Below, in pieces: positions 50,274-58,942 of a DNA stretch of 64,000 bases (position 1 is its first letter; every line of letters begins with the position of its first letter). The notes beneath the pieces were generated by a model. It worked only from the letters and a program-made list of their open reading frames with translations, was not told the origin of the DNA and ran no database searches. The stretch comes from Hymenobacter yonginensis (GTDB lineage Bacteria > Bacteroidota > Bacteroidia > Cytophagales > Hymenobacteraceae), in the NCBI RefSeq assembly GCF_027625995.1, contig NZ_CP115396.1, forward strand, positions 3,968,501-4,032,500, written 5' to 3'. A program made the position numbers and the translations under genes.

Positions 50274-52778
50274 ATGAAAAGAAAAGACGACTCCGCCGCC
50301 CCCCGCGCCAACCGCGCGAAGGCAGCCTCCGGCAGCCCTGACGCTGCCCTCATTTCCCAGGACCTGGTCTTCCGCATCTTCCGCGACAACCCCGAGAAGG
50401 TGCTGGCCTACCGCCAGATTTCCCGCCGCCTGGGCGTCACCACCCGCGAGCAGCGCGACGAAGTATTCAGCCACCTGAAGGCGCTGAAGAAAGCCGGCCT
50501 GCTGACGCTGGTGCAGAACGACGAATACCGCCTCACCGACCCGGCCAACGCGCCCGCCGCTACGGACGCGGGCAGTGGCCGCAGCTCGCGCAAAAACGAA
50601 GCGGCCCCCGCCCGCCGAAGTGCCCGCTCGCCCGAGGCCGAGTTCGGCCAAGACCCCGTGGTGCACCGCCGCCGCGAGGCCGGCTTCGACTTCCCTGACG
50701 CCGCCAGTACAACCGACTCACGCCGCCGCCACGCCTCCCACGCCGACACCATTGTGGGCACTGTGGCGCTGGCCACCGACAAGTTTGCCTTCGTGATTTC
50801 CGAGGAAAGTGAAAGCGACGTGCGCGTGTTCACGGACCGCCTGCGCTTTGCCATGCAGGGCGACACAGTGCGCCTGCGCCTGCGTGGCTCCCGCGACGGC
50901 CGCCCCGTCGGCGACGTGGTGGAGGTGCTCAAGCGGGTGCGCCCCGAGGTGGTGGGCCGCCTGCAGGTGCGCGGCGGTATCGGCTTCGTGAAGCCCGACA
51001 ACCGCAAGATGTACTTCGACGTGTTTGTGCCCTTCGAGAACCTGCACGGCGCCGTGGACGGTGAGAAGGTGCTGGTGCGCGTCACGGAGTTTCCGGAGGA
51101 TGATGCCGGCCGCTCGCCTCTAGGCGAGGTGGTGCGCAGCTTCGGGCAGGCCGGCGCCAACGAGGCGGAGATAAACGCCATCATGGCCGAGTTCGGCTTG
51201 CCGTTTGAATTCCCGGCCGAAGTGGAGGAGGAGTCGGAGTCGATTTCCGAAATCATCCCGGCCTCGGAAGTGGGGCGCCGCCGCGACTTCCGCCACATCA
51301 CCACCTTCACCATCGACCCCGCCGACGCCAAGGACTTCGACGATGCCCTGAGCATTCAGAAGCTGGAAAACGGCCACTGGGAAATTGGCGTGCACATCGC
51401 CGATGTGACCCACTATGTGCGGCCCGGCACGGCGCTGGAAGAGGAAGCCAAGCACCGCGCCACCTCGGTGTACCTCGTCGACCGCGTGATTCCGATGCTG
51501 CCGGAGCGCCTCTCCAACGGCCTCTGCTCGCTGCGTCCCAACGAGGACAAGCTGACTTTCTCGGCCGTGTTTGAGCTCGACGAAAACGGCAAGCTCTACG
51601 AGTCGTGGTTCGGCAAAACCATCATTCACTCCGACCGCCGCTTCGCCTACGAGGAAGCCCAGGAGCGGATCGAAGGGCTGGAGTCGGACTACACGGCCGA
51701 GATTCAGCTCATGAACAGCATCGCCAAGAAGCTGTGCGCGCAACGCTTCAAGCAGGGCGCCATCAGCTTCGAGACGCAGGAAGTGAAGTTCAAACTCGAC
51801 GAGAACGGCAAGCCGCTGGGCGTGTACGTGAAGGAGCGCAAGGACGCGCATAAGATGATTGAGGAGTTCATGCTGCTGGCCAACCGCAAGGTGGCCGAGT
51901 TCGTGTTCAAGCTCAAGGCCCGCAAGCCGCGCTTCACGATGGTGTACCGCGTGCACGAAGCCCCCGACCCGGACCGCCTGCAGACCTTCGCGCTGTTCGC
52001 CAAGAAATTTGGCCACCACCTCGACCTAGCCAACCCCAAAAAGATCAGCACCGAGCTCAACGACCTCTCGATGGAGGTGATGGGCCGGCCCGAGCAGAAC
52101 GTGCTCCAGACCCTGGCCGTGCGCACCATGAGCAAGGCCATCTACACTACCGAGCCGCTGGGCCACTTCGGCTTGGCCTTCGAGCACTACTCGCACTTCA
52201 CCTCGCCCATCCGCCGCTACCCCGACATGATGGCCCACCGCCTGCTGGAGCACTACCTGGAAGGCGGCAAGAACGTGGACGTGGAGCCCGTGGAAGAAGA
52301 GTGCAAGCACTCCTCGGAGCGCGAGAAAGTGGCGGCCTCCGCCGAGCGCGCCAGCATCAAATACAAGCAGGTGGAGTTCATGTCCGAGGTTATCGGCGAG
52401 ACGTTCACCGGCGTGGTGTCGGGCCTCACGGAGCGCGGCATGTACGTGGAAATCGAGGAGAACAAGTGCGAAGGCATGGTGCGCCTGAGCGAGATTCCCG
52501 GCGACCATTTCGAGCTGGACCGCGACAACTACCGCATCGTGGGCCAGCGCACCAAGCGTATTATTCAGTTCGGCGACGAGCTGCAGGTTATCGTGAAATC
52601 GGCCAACCTGCTAGACCGCACCATCGACTTCGAGCTGGTGGACAACCGCCCCGACGCCGTGAAGCAGCGCGAGTTGCAGGAGCGCCGCGAGAACAGCAAG
52701 CCCCGCGGCTACCGCCCCGAGCGCAGCAGCGGCGGCGGCGGTCGGCCCGGCGGCGACAAAGGCAAGCGCCGCCGGTAG
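50274..52778 (+). CDS. rnr: Ribonuclease R
   Basis: 834 aa. A winged-helix-like N-terminal domain (about 25-90: VFRIFRDNPEKVLAYRQISRRLG), a disordered Arg/Ala-rich linker, cold-shock domains (about 155-290), and the RNB nuclease domain with the catalytic Asp cluster in TIDPADAKDFDDALS (about 343-357). HYSHFTSPIRRYPDM lies near 640 and an S1 domain near 705-790 (GEVIGETFTGVVSGLTERGMYVE). A basic Gly-rich tail (SSGGGGRPGGDKGKRRR) follows, typical of RNase R. Processive 3'-5' exonuclease on structured RNA; cytosolic. ATG 50274 is the first good start. Confidence 0.95.
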   Translation: MKRKDDSAAPRANRAKAASGSPDAALISQDLVFRIFRDNPEKVLAYRQISRRLGVTTREQRDEVFSHLKALKKAGLLTLVQNDEYRLTDPANAPAATDAGSGRSSRKNEAAPARRSARSPEAEFGQDPVVHRRREAGFDFPDAASTTDSRRRHASHADTIVGTVALATDKFAFVISEESESDVRVFTDRLRFAMQGDTVRLRLRGSRDGRPVGDVVEVLKRVRPEVVGRLQVRGGIGFVKPDNRKMYFDVFVPFENLHGAVDGEKVLVRVTEFPEDDAGRSPLGEVVRSFGQAGANEAEINAIMAEFGLPFEFPAEVEEESESISEIIPASEVGRRRDFRHITTFTIDPADAKDFDDALSIQKLENGHWEIGVHIADVTHYVRPGTALEEEAKHRATSVYLVDRVIPMLPERLSNGLCSLRPNEDKLTFSAVFELDENGKLYESWFGKTIIHSDRRFAYEEAQERIEGLESDYTAEIQLMNSIAKKLCAQRFKQGAISFETQEVKFKLDENGKPLGVYVKERKDAHKMIEEFMLLANRKVAEFVFKLKARKPRFTMVYRVHEAPDPDRLQTFALFAKKFGHHLDLANPKKISTELNDLSMEVMGRPEQNVLQTLAVRTMSKAIYTTEPLGHFGLAFEHYSHFTSPIRRYPDMMAHRLLEHYLEGGKNVDVEPVEEECKHSSEREKVAASAERASIKYKQVEFMSEVIGETFTGVVSGLTERGMYVEIEENKCEGMVRLSEIPGDHFELDRDNYRIVGQRTKRIIQFGDELQVIVKSANLLDRTIDFELVDNRPDAVKQRELQERRENSKPRGYRPERSSGGGGRPGGDKGKRRR

Positions 52779-52800
52779 GAGGATGCTGCCGCAAGGCCGC

Positions 52801-52904
52801 CTGTCATCCTGAGCAAAGCGAAGGACCTTATTACGTTGAAACGGTTAATGCCATAACGGCCCGTTCTGACGTGATAAGGTCCTTCGCTTTGCTCAGGATG
52901 ACAG
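52801..52904. repeat. Family A intergenic palindrome, copy 5
   Basis: Perfect 31-bp arms (52801-52831 and 52874-52904), CTGTCATCCTGAGCAAAGCG outward, 42-nt centre. Variant ends GTCATCCTGAG rather than GTCATTCCGAG. Confidence 0.92.
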
Positions 52905-52929
52905 ACGTTTTTCGTGGCTTACCAGCCTG

Positions 52930-52969
52930 CTCAGTTACTCAGCCACTCAGCTACTCTTCCGTACCTTTC
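52930..52969 (+). promoter_or_regulatory. Periodic leader repeat and TACCTTTC -7-like element
   Basis: CTCAGTTACTCAGCCACTCAG (about 9-nt period, 52930-52957) followed by TACCTTTC at 52962-52969, one base off TAnnTTTG, 25 nt before the GTG of the prenyl synthase. Confidence 0.4.
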
Positions 52970-52993
52970 CTCTCCGAACCTTTACCCGTTTCT

Positions 52994-53965
52994 GTGGACC
53001 TTACTGCCCTCTCCAACAAACTCACGGCGGCTCTGGCCGAGCTGCACTACGGCGACCAGCCCACGGCCCTCTACGAGCCCATCCGATACATCATGGCCCT
53101 TGGCGGCAAGCGCATCCGGCCGCTGCTCACGCTGCTGGGCGCCCAGCTCTACACCGATGACCTGGACGTGGCCCTCAAGCCTGCTCTGGCCGTGGAGGTA
53201 TTCCACAATTTCACTCTGCTTCACGACGACATTATGGACCAGGCCCCGCTGCGCCGCGGCCAGCCCACGGTGCACGAAAAGTGGAACCCCAACGTGGCCA
53301 TCCTGAGCGGCGACGTGATGCTGGTGCGGGCCTACGAGCTGCTGTTTGATATGCCGCCCGCCCTGCTGGCGCCCATGCTGCGCCGCTTCAGCCAGACGGC
53401 CGCCGAGGTGTGCGAAGGCCAGCAGTGGGACATGAACTTCGAGACGGAAACCGAGGTCAGCATCGACCAGTACGTGGACATGATCCGGCTGAAGACGGCC
53501 GTGCTGCTGGGCTTCGCGCTGGAGCTGGGCGCCCGGCTCGGCGGCGCTTCCGAGGAGGATGCCGAGCACCTGCGCCTGTTCGGCGAGGGCATCGGGGTGG
53601 CTTTCCAGCTCCGCGACGACCTGCTCGATGTGTACGGCGACGCCGCCACTTTCGGCAAGCGCGTGGGCGGCGACATTCTCAGCGACAAGAAAACCTTCCT
53701 GCTGCTCACGGCCCAAGCCCAGGCCAACGACGCGCAGCGCGCCCAGCTGGCCCGCTACATCGGCCAGCCCGTCCAAGATGCCGACGCCAAGGTGCAGGCT
53801 GTGCGCGCCCTCTACGACGAGCTAGATATCCGCCCCCAGACCGAGGCCCGCATCAACCACTACTTCGAGGATGCCCTGCAGCACCTGGACCGAGTGAGCG
53901 TGCCAGCGCCCCGCAAAGAGCCTCTGCGCCATCTGGCCCTGCAGCTGCTAGAGCGCGAAAGCTAG
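52994..53965 (+). CDS. Polyprenyl (isoprenyl) diphosphate synthase
   Basis: 323 aa from GTG 52994 (VDLTALSNKLTAALAELHYG), length typical for trans-isoprenyl synthases; no ATG exists at a suitable place. First aspartate motif LLHDDIMD near 78-85, GGKRIRP near 35-41, second motif FQLRDDLLDVYG near 207-218 with DILSDKKT after it. Chain length (C15 to C40) cannot be read safely; bulky residues before the first motif (FHNFTLLHDD) are common in medium to long-chain enzymes, so quinone side-chain or carotenoid precursor supply are both possible. Cytosolic, Mg-dependent. Confidence 0.88.
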   Translation: MDLTALSNKLTAALAELHYGDQPTALYEPIRYIMALGGKRIRPLLTLLGAQLYTDDLDVALKPALAVEVFHNFTLLHDDIMDQAPLRRGQPTVHEKWNPNVAILSGDVMLVRAYELLFDMPPALLAPMLRRFSQTAAEVCEGQQWDMNFETETEVSIDQYVDMIRLKTAVLLGFALELGARLGGASEEDAEHLRLFGEGIGVAFQLRDDLLDVYGDAATFGKRVGGDILSDKKTFLLLTAQAQANDAQRAQLARYIGQPVQDADAKVQAVRALYDELDIRPQTEARINHYFEDALQHLDRVSVPAPRKEPLRHLALQLLERES

Positions 53966-53976
53966 GCTATTACGCT

Positions 53977-54146
53977 GTGGCGCGGACTTCAGTCCGCAGC
54001 CCCCACGCCTGCGCACGCCGCGCCATTCGTATAGACGAAAGCCGCACCGCACAACCGTGGCGTCGACTTCAGTCCGCAGCCCCTCCGCCTGGGTACATTG
54101 CGCCACTTGGGCAGGCATGAGGGCTGCGGACTGAAGTTCGCGCCAC
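53977..54146. repeat. Family D repeats (GCGGACTTCAGTCCGCAGCCC)
   Basis: Two direct copies (53977-54003, 54057-54083) and one inverted copy (54121-54146) of GTGGCGCGGACTTCAGTCCG plus CAGCCC. Each has an internal palindrome CGGACTTCAGTCCG. They fill most of the 302-nt gap before the rhomboid gene. Confidence 0.85.
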
Positions 54147-54267
54147 ATCCACCCGTTTCGGGCGTTTTGCGGGCTTCTGAGCGGCATCAGGCGTACGGCG
54201 CTTCCTGAGGCCCACAGTGCGCCTGACGCGACTTAAACGCGCTTATTTTCTTCTCTATCCCCCTCGC

Positions 54268-54921
54268 ATGTCCTTCCTCAACCCTATTCTGATTCTGATA
54301 GCCCTCACAGCCGGCATTTCGATGTACGCGTGGTCGAACCGCGCGCTGCTCGATGGCTGGATTCTGAGCCCCTATCTGATGCAGCAACGGCAGCAGTGGT
54401 ACCGGTTCCTCACCTCCGGTTTCCTACACGCCGACCTGACCCACCTGTTGTTTAACATGTTTGCCTTCTACTCCTTCAGCCCCATTGTGCTGCGCGAGTA
54501 CGTGGCCGGCTACGGGGTGGGAGCGGGCATCGGGTTCTTCCTGCTGCTGTATCTGGGCGGGATTATTCTGTCGTCGGTGCCCACGTTTTTCCGCCACCGC
54601 CACAACCCCGGATACCACAGCCTAGGCGCTTCGGGCGGTGTGTCGTCGGTGGTGTTTGCCAGCGTGCTGCTGTTTCCGGTGGCGCCCGGCGGCGGCGGCA
54701 TCTACATCTTCCCACTCCCGATTCCCATTCAGCCCTTCATCTTCGGGCTACTCTACCTGGCTTATTCCTACTACATGAGCCGCCGCAACGCCGATAACAT
54801 CAACCACGATGCCCACTTTTATGGCGCTTTGTATGGTGTGGTGCTCACGTTGGCCATGCTGCCTTCGTCGGCGCTGGACTTCTGGCAACAAGTGCAATCT
54901 TATTTAAGTAATGTATTGTAA
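54268..54921 (+). CDS. Rhomboid-family intramembrane serine protease
   Basis: 217 aa from ATG 54268 (MSFLNPILILIALT), about six membrane helices. Rhomboid hallmarks: WYRFLTSGFLHADLTHLLFNM near 46-66, catalytic Ser in SLGASGGVSSV (about 122-132) and catalytic His in NHDAHFYGALYG (about 190-201). Cleaves membrane-protein substrates within the bilayer; target unknown. A start further upstream would add a basic stretch translated from the repeat-rich gap and is rejected. Followed 91 nt later by a small membrane protein gene. Confidence 0.9.
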   Translation: MSFLNPILILIALTAGISMYAWSNRALLDGWILSPYLMQQRQQWYRFLTSGFLHADLTHLLFNMFAFYSFSPIVLREYVAGYGVGAGIGFFLLLYLGGIILSSVPTFFRHRHNPGYHSLGASGGVSSVVFASVLLFPVAPGGGGIYIFPLPIPIQPFIFGLLYLAYSYYMSRRNADNINHDAHFYGALYGVVLTLAMLPSSALDFWQQVQSYLSNVL

Positions 54922-55012
54922 ATCAATTGATTGAATAATTAATATTATGCTATGTATATCTATTCCGGCTACCGGCCCGTAAACGGCCTTCAAACACCAA
55001 CTCTCTACTCCC

Positions 55013-55288
55013 ATGAATAAGCTCAAAACTCTCGCTAGCCGCCTGCCGGTTGGTATGCTTTCCCTGGCCATGGCTTTTTCGCTGCTGCTTAGCAGCTGCG
55101 CTGGCCGCAACAGCAACGGCAACCTCACCATCTTCGGGGTGTTCTACATCATCCTGGCGGTGGCTGCTTTCCTGAGCCTGATCAAGCAGGACTGGTCGAC
55201 GGGCAAGAAAATCATTTGGGGCCTGATCATCTGGTTCTTCCCCTTCGGTGGTTCCATCATCTACTTCCTGTTCTCAGGTCGCCGCTAG
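55013..55288 (+). CDS. Small lipoprotein with PLDc_N-type membrane domain
   Basis: 91 aa. An N-terminal signal with lipobox SLLLSSC (Cys near 29), then two hydrophobic segments (FGVFYIILAVAAFLSL; IIWGLIIWFFPFGGSIIYFLF) in the pattern WxxxKxxWxxIIxFxPxxGxxxY, the PLDc_N / cardiolipin-synthase N-terminal type membrane hairpin. Usually two-helix membrane proteins of unknown role. The strong terminator after it also serves the convergent gene. Confidence 0.75.
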   Translation: MNKLKTLASRLPVGMLSLAMAFSLLLSSCAGRNSNGNLTIFGVFYIILAVAAFLSLIKQDWSTGKKIIWGLIIWFFPFGGSIIYFLFSGRR

Positions 55289-55311
55289 ATTCAGGCAACC
55301 TCTGCAAGTAA

Positions 55312-55343
55312 AAAGCCCCGGCACGATTTCGTGTCGGGGCTTT
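55312..55343. terminator. Bidirectional terminator
   Basis: AAAGCCCCGGCACGA / TCGTGTCGGGGCTTT (one mismatch) between convergent genes. Confidence 0.85.
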
Positions 55344-55364
55344 CTGTTGGTGGTGTGGTAGGTG

Positions 55365-55988
55365 CTACAGGCCTTTCAGCAGGCGCTGCTTTTCCAGCCG
55401 CGCTACGTGCTTCAGCAGCTCGCCGGTGTTCGTGATTTCCTTCACCTGCCAATGGTCGCCCTGGTTGCGCATCTTCAGCTCCACCACCAGCGTGGTGTCG
55501 TACTTGGGCTGCGTGAATTCCAGGCCTACCAGCGCCTGCTCGCCCTGCTCGGTCACGTACTTGATGTCCTTGAACTGGCTGTCGGGGTTCACCACCTTAC
55601 CGGCCAGCCCCAGCACCGACACGTTTACCAGTCTATCGGGAGCCGCAGCGGCCGCGGCTTCCACCGAGCCGGTTTCGATGTAGCGCTGCAGCTCCTGGCG
55701 GGCCGACTGCGCCAGCTGGGGCTTGAGCAGACGCAGCGCCCCCTTGAACATCATGCCGCCCGGGTTCAGCAGCCCCAGCGCCGAGCCCTGGCTGGTGGCC
55801 TGGTCGACGAGGCTGCCGGTTACGCTGCTCACATCGACGTAGCGCTCGAAGTCGGCCATGTCGTGAGTACGCACGGCGTTGGCGGCCTGCATCAGCGCGT
55901 ATTTAGGGCTTGCCTTCAGGCTCTGATAGTAGAGGTAGCCGCCGGCGGCCAGGGCCACCAGCACGGCCAGAATAATTAATCGTTTCAT
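55365..55988 (-). CDS. DUF2939-like membrane-anchored protein
   Basis: 207 aa, ATG 55988. One N-terminal membrane anchor (LIILAVLVALAAGGYLYYQS), then ASPKYALMQAANAVRTHDMADFERYVD, the characteristic start of the DUF2939 family, and a C-terminal beta-rich part (TTLVVELKMRNQGDHWQVKEITN). Probably periplasm-facing. No function known. Monocistronic and convergent with the small lipoprotein; divergent from the GDPD gene. Confidence 0.8.
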   Translation of the reverse strand: MKRLIILAVLVALAAGGYLYYQSLKASPKYALMQAANAVRTHDMADFERYVDVSSVTGSLVDQATSQGSALGLLNPGGMMFKGALRLLKPQLAQSARQELQRYIETGSVEAAAAAAPDRLVNVSVLGLAGKVVNPDSQFKDIKYVTEQGEQALVGLEFTQPKYDTTLVVELKMRNQGDHWQVKEITNTGELLKHVARLEKQRLLKGL

Positions 55989-56107
55989 TAGAGAGAGGAA
56001 AGAAGTTGCCAGCGAAAATACAGGATTCGGCTGGTCTTTGTGCGGCGTGGCCGGCCCCGGTCCAGCAGCCTGTCAGCTATCCGGGCAGGGCCTGCGTACT
56101 GCTGCTT

Positions 56108-56971
56108 ATGTCTACTCTCACGCCTTCTTCCGCACCTCCCGAAGTGCATGGCCACCGGGGCTGCCGCGGCCTGTTTCCGGAGAATACGCTGCCCGCTTTT
56201 CTGCACGCTGTCCGCCTTGGGGTGGCCGTGCTGGAGTTGGATGTGGTGTTGTCGGCCGATGGGCAGGTGGTGGTGTCGCATGAGCCTTGGATGAGCGCCA
56301 CTATCTGCCTCGACCCCGCCTGCCAGCCTATTCCGGCCGCCACCCAGCAGCAGCACAATATCTACCAGATGCCCTACGCCCAGGTCAGGCGCTACGACTG
56401 TGGGCAGCTGCCGCACCCCGCTTTTCCGGCGCAGCAAAACCTGCCGGCGCACAAGCCGCTGCTCCGCGAAGTCGTGCTTGCCGTGGATGAATTGGCCCGG
56501 AAGCTGGGCCGGATGCCGCCCCGCTTCAGCCTCGAAGTGAAGAGCGAGCCGGCCGGCGACAACCTGTTTCACCCGGCCCCGGCGGCCTACGTGGCAGTGG
56601 TGGTAGAGGAGCTGCGGCGCCTCGGACTGGTGCCGCGCACCACGCTTCTAAGCTTCGACGGACGCATCCTGCAGCAGGTGCGGCGCCAGCTGCCGGAGCT
56701 GCCGTTGTGCCTGCTTATCGAAGACGAAGTGCCCCTGTCCAGCCATCTGCAGCAGCTCGGTTTCACCCCGCGGGTGGTAGGCCCGCACCACGCGCTGGCG
56801 ACGCCGCAGCTGGTAGCCGAAGCCCGTCAGGCCGGCATGCTGGTAGTGCCCTGGACGGTGAACAACCCCGCCGATATGCTGCGCCTGATGGCGCTGGGCG
56901 TAGCCGGAATTACCACCGATTATCCCGACCGGCTGTTGTCGCTTTACCCCTCCGGACAGGGCGCAGAGTAG
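56108..56971 (+). CDS. Glycerophosphodiester phosphodiesterase (GDPD)
   Basis: 287 aa from ATG 56108 (MSTLTPSSAPPEVHGHRG). Catalytic residues of the GDPD TIM barrel: HGHRGCRGLFPENT (general acid/base His) near 14-27, LELDVVLSADGQVVVSHE with metal ligands and second His near 42-59, FSLEVKSE near 140-147. Ends VPWTVNNPADMLRLMALGVAGITTDYP, the family C-terminal signature. No obvious signal peptide, so probably cytosolic. Hydrolyses glycerophosphodiesters to glycerol-3-phosphate and an alcohol. Earlier in-frame starts would precede by 34 atypical residues. Confidence 0.9.
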   Translation: MSTLTPSSAPPEVHGHRGCRGLFPENTLPAFLHAVRLGVAVLELDVVLSADGQVVVSHEPWMSATICLDPACQPIPAATQQQHNIYQMPYAQVRRYDCGQLPHPAFPAQQNLPAHKPLLREVVLAVDELARKLGRMPPRFSLEVKSEPAGDNLFHPAPAAYVAVVVEELRRLGLVPRTTLLSFDGRILQQVRRQLPELPLCLLIEDEVPLSSHLQQLGFTPRVVGPHHALATPQLVAEARQAGMLVVPWTVNNPADMLRLMALGVAGITTDYPDRLLSLYPSGQGAE

Positions 56972-57040
56972 GCCGCTTCCGCGCCCCATCACGCCCTTGC
57001 GGGCAGGATATTTACTACCGCATTATCTGAAGCGCCTGTG

Positions 57041-57230
57041 GCAAATTGTTACAGGTGCTTTGTGTTTTGCTGAACGACCCTCTGGTCGCTGTAAGCGCAG
57101 TTGTGGGCGTAACACGAATCATATTGTAATACTGTATCTGTATCAATGAGCACAGTGTGTAATATGTAAAACGTGTAAATATGTATCATGTATACGTGTA
57201 ATGTGTATCCTGTAACACCCGTTTATTTGT
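57041..57230. promoter_or_regulatory. AT-rich TGTAA/TGTTACA motif array upstream of the HTH gene
   Basis: TGTTACA (57047), CGTAACAC (about 57109), TGTAATA (57125), then between 57156 and 57217 TGTAA or TGTAT recurs about eight times at 7-9-nt steps, ending CCTGTAACACC. Further TGTAACA/GTTACA words lie in the gene (57515-57560). Candidate binding array. Confidence 0.4.
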
Positions 57231-57298
57231 ATTCCTGCTTTTGTTATGTGAAACACAATTGTCATATTTACAGACACAACAAATCAGGACGCGTTACT

Positions 57299-57685
57299 AT
57301 GCCGCATCAAGGCGAAATACTGCAGGAAACCATCAAAAACAGCGGAATTTCCATCACGCGTATCGTGGACGGACTCGGTATTACACGCCCTACCATATAC
57401 CGCAAGTTCAAGGAAGAGACACTGGATTACGCATTCGTAAAGCGAGTGGGTGATATTATCGGACACGACTTTTCCATCGACTTTACAGTTGTTCAGCAAG
57501 TGACATTGCCTTTTGTAACACAACGCGCCGATGTTACACCTTTACAAACTGTAACGAGCAAGCCTGTCTCTGTATCACAACCTGAGCCAGAGTGCTCCAA
57601 ACAGCTTTTGGCTCTCCAAACCAAGTACATTTCCCTGCTGGAGGCCTATAATGAACTACTGCTGAAAGTGTATGGCCCCAGGTAA
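57299..57685 (+). CDS. Small HTH DNA-binding protein with C-terminal coiled segment
   Basis: 128 aa from ATG 57299 (MPHQGEILQETIKNSG). Residues about 5-50 form a helix-turn-helix (ILQETIKNSGISITRIVDGL then GITRPTIYRKFKEE), like small XRE/phage-type DNA-binding domains of Bacteroidota. The middle is Val/Thr/Gln-rich; the end (SKQLLALQTKYISLLEAYNELLLKVYG) is a short coiled coil likely to dimerise it. Base composition is more AT than the neighbours, as is its upstream region. An earlier in-frame ATG would add residues translated from the TGTAA-rich DNA and is rejected. Probably a self-regulating repressor; not proven. A parS-like site follows 6 nt after its stop. Confidence 0.7.
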   Translation: MPHQGEILQETIKNSGISITRIVDGLGITRPTIYRKFKEETLDYAFVKRVGDIIGHDFSIDFTVVQQVTLPFVTQRADVTPLQTVTSKPVSVSQPEPECSKQLLALQTKYISLLEAYNELLLKVYGPR

Positions 57686-57691
57686 CAAAAA

Positions 57692-57707
57692 CGTTCCACG
57701 TGAAACA
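57692..57707. other. parS: parS-like ParB binding site
   Basis: CGTTCCACGTGAAACA matches 15 of 16 bases of the ParB site consensus TGTTNCACGTGAAACA (first base differs). Flanks CAAAAA and TTTTTG extend the near-palindrome to 28 bp (57686-57713). The only such site in the window. Confidence 0.75.
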
Positions 57708-57807
57708 TTTTTGTCTGTATAACGGTAGCAATTGTTGCCTGAAATGATAAGCAAGACCAGCCGACGGCGGCCAGCCACAAGGGCCAATCGGTAGGGTTGT
57801 AAGAAGG

Positions 57808-57858
57808 CAAAAGCAGCGGGGCGCAGCAGATTCAATCTGCTGCGCCCCGCTGCTTTTG
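57808..57858. terminator. Long perfect-palindrome terminator
   Basis: 25-bp perfect arms (57808-57832, 57834-57858) with a single central base; CAAAAGCAGCGGGGCGCAGC outward. Terminates the thioesterase gene (-). Confidence 0.8.
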
Positions 57859-57888
57859 TTGGCTATAGATACCGGGGTAGGGAAGGGG

Positions 57889-58452
57889 CTAGTACCCCAG
57901 CTGGCACCGCTCAGTTTCGAGCAGGTGCAGCAGGCTGTCGGCTTGCATGCCGGTTCGGGCATCGTTGAACTGGCGGTGGTAGTCGGCGTTGAATTCGCGC
58001 CGCTTGATGGCCTCCACAAAGCGTCGGGTATCGTCGGGAGTTTCCAGCAGCAGGCCCGGCACCGGAGTCGGGTTGCCGTCGTCGTCTTTGGCCACCATCG
58101 TGAAGTAGGAGGTGTTGGTGTGCTTCACGGTTCCGGTCCGCACGTCCTCGGCAATCACCTTAATGCCGACCAACAGCGAAGTGCGCCCCACGTAGTTCAC
58201 CGAGGCCAGCAACGACACCAGCTCGCCCACCGCCACCGGCTGCAGGAAGTTCACGCCGTCGACGCTCACCGTGACGCAGTAGGTGCCCGCGTGCTTGGAG
58301 GCCGCCGCGTAAGCTACCTTGTCCATGAGCGAAAGCAGGATGCCCCCGTGGATCTTGCCGCCGAAGTTGGCGTAGGAAGGAATCATGAGCTCGGTGAGCG
58401 TTACCCGGGAATACGACACGGGCCGGAAGTCGGGGAGAGGGTAGGGAGGCAT
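57889..58452 (-). CDS. Acyl-CoA thioesterase (hotdog fold, YciA/BACH-like)
   Basis: 187 aa from ATG 58452 (MPPYPLPDFRPVSYS); ATG 58479 would add nine residues. The hotdog signature is NFGGKIHGGILLSLMDKVAYAA (about residues 29-50), with Asn/Gly and the helix Asp of acyl-CoA thioesterases; SVDGVNFLQPVAVGELV and SLLVGIKVIAEDVRTG follow. The C-terminal extension (DTRRFVEAIKRREFN) is typical of this group. Hydrolyses fatty acyl-CoA in the cytosol. TATCTTGC (58506-58513, minus) is a weak -7 candidate. Monocistronic, with a long palindromic terminator. Confidence 0.88.
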   Translation of the reverse strand: MPPYPLPDFRPVSYSRVTLTELMIPSYANFGGKIHGGILLSLMDKVAYAAASKHAGTYCVTVSVDGVNFLQPVAVGELVSLLASVNYVGRTSLLVGIKVIAEDVRTGTVKHTNTSYFTMVAKDDDGNPTPVPGLLLETPDDTRRFVEAIKRREFNADYHRQFNDARTGMQADSLLHLLETERCQLGY

Positions 58453-58649
58453 AGGCACAGCAAGTGGAGGGAGAAACATTCCGGCAGTAGCATTGCCGGA
58501 CCTGTGCAAGATAAGGGGGCATGCCAGGTCGAGACACCATGCGGTATGCCTGCCGCTATACTGGCCCGGACTCAGGTAGCGGCGGGCACAGCCGGACGCG
58601 GCCGGGCCACAGTGGCAAGCGGCGCAGCTCAAGCTAAGCTAAGTTGCGG

Positions 58650-58772
58650 AGGGTTCCGGTCCGGGGGCTTGGCTGGCCGTGGAATGCACGATGTGGCTGC
58701 AGCTAGCAAGGTGATGCGTCTACGCCTGCCACGACCGGCCAGACAGCTAAAAGAGCCGCCGGACCGGAACTC
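58650..58772. repeat. Family B palindrome, copy 2
   Basis: GGGTTCCGGTCCGG at one end, CCGGACCGGAACTC at the other; inner GGCTGGCCGTGG faces CCACGACCGGCC-AGACAGCTAAAA. Same order of words as 29776-29907. The rest of the 58453-58942 gap shows no gene. Confidence 0.8.
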
Positions 58773-58942
58773 TTGCCAGTGGCCGCCGCGTCATCCGTCA
58801 CTTAGTTCTGCTAAGCTAGCATGCGAGGTGAGCCAAGCCGCGCACGGCACGGCTAGATAAAATGCTCAATAAATGCTGGTGCAAGCTGCGCTTACGGAGA
58901 GAAGCCTGATATGGCGGAGTTCCGCAGCCGGGACGCGAAGCG

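Noticed and set aside
53977-54146. CRISPR-like direct repeats
   Set aside because: Only two direct copies and one inverted, internally palindromic, no regular spacers and no cas genes.
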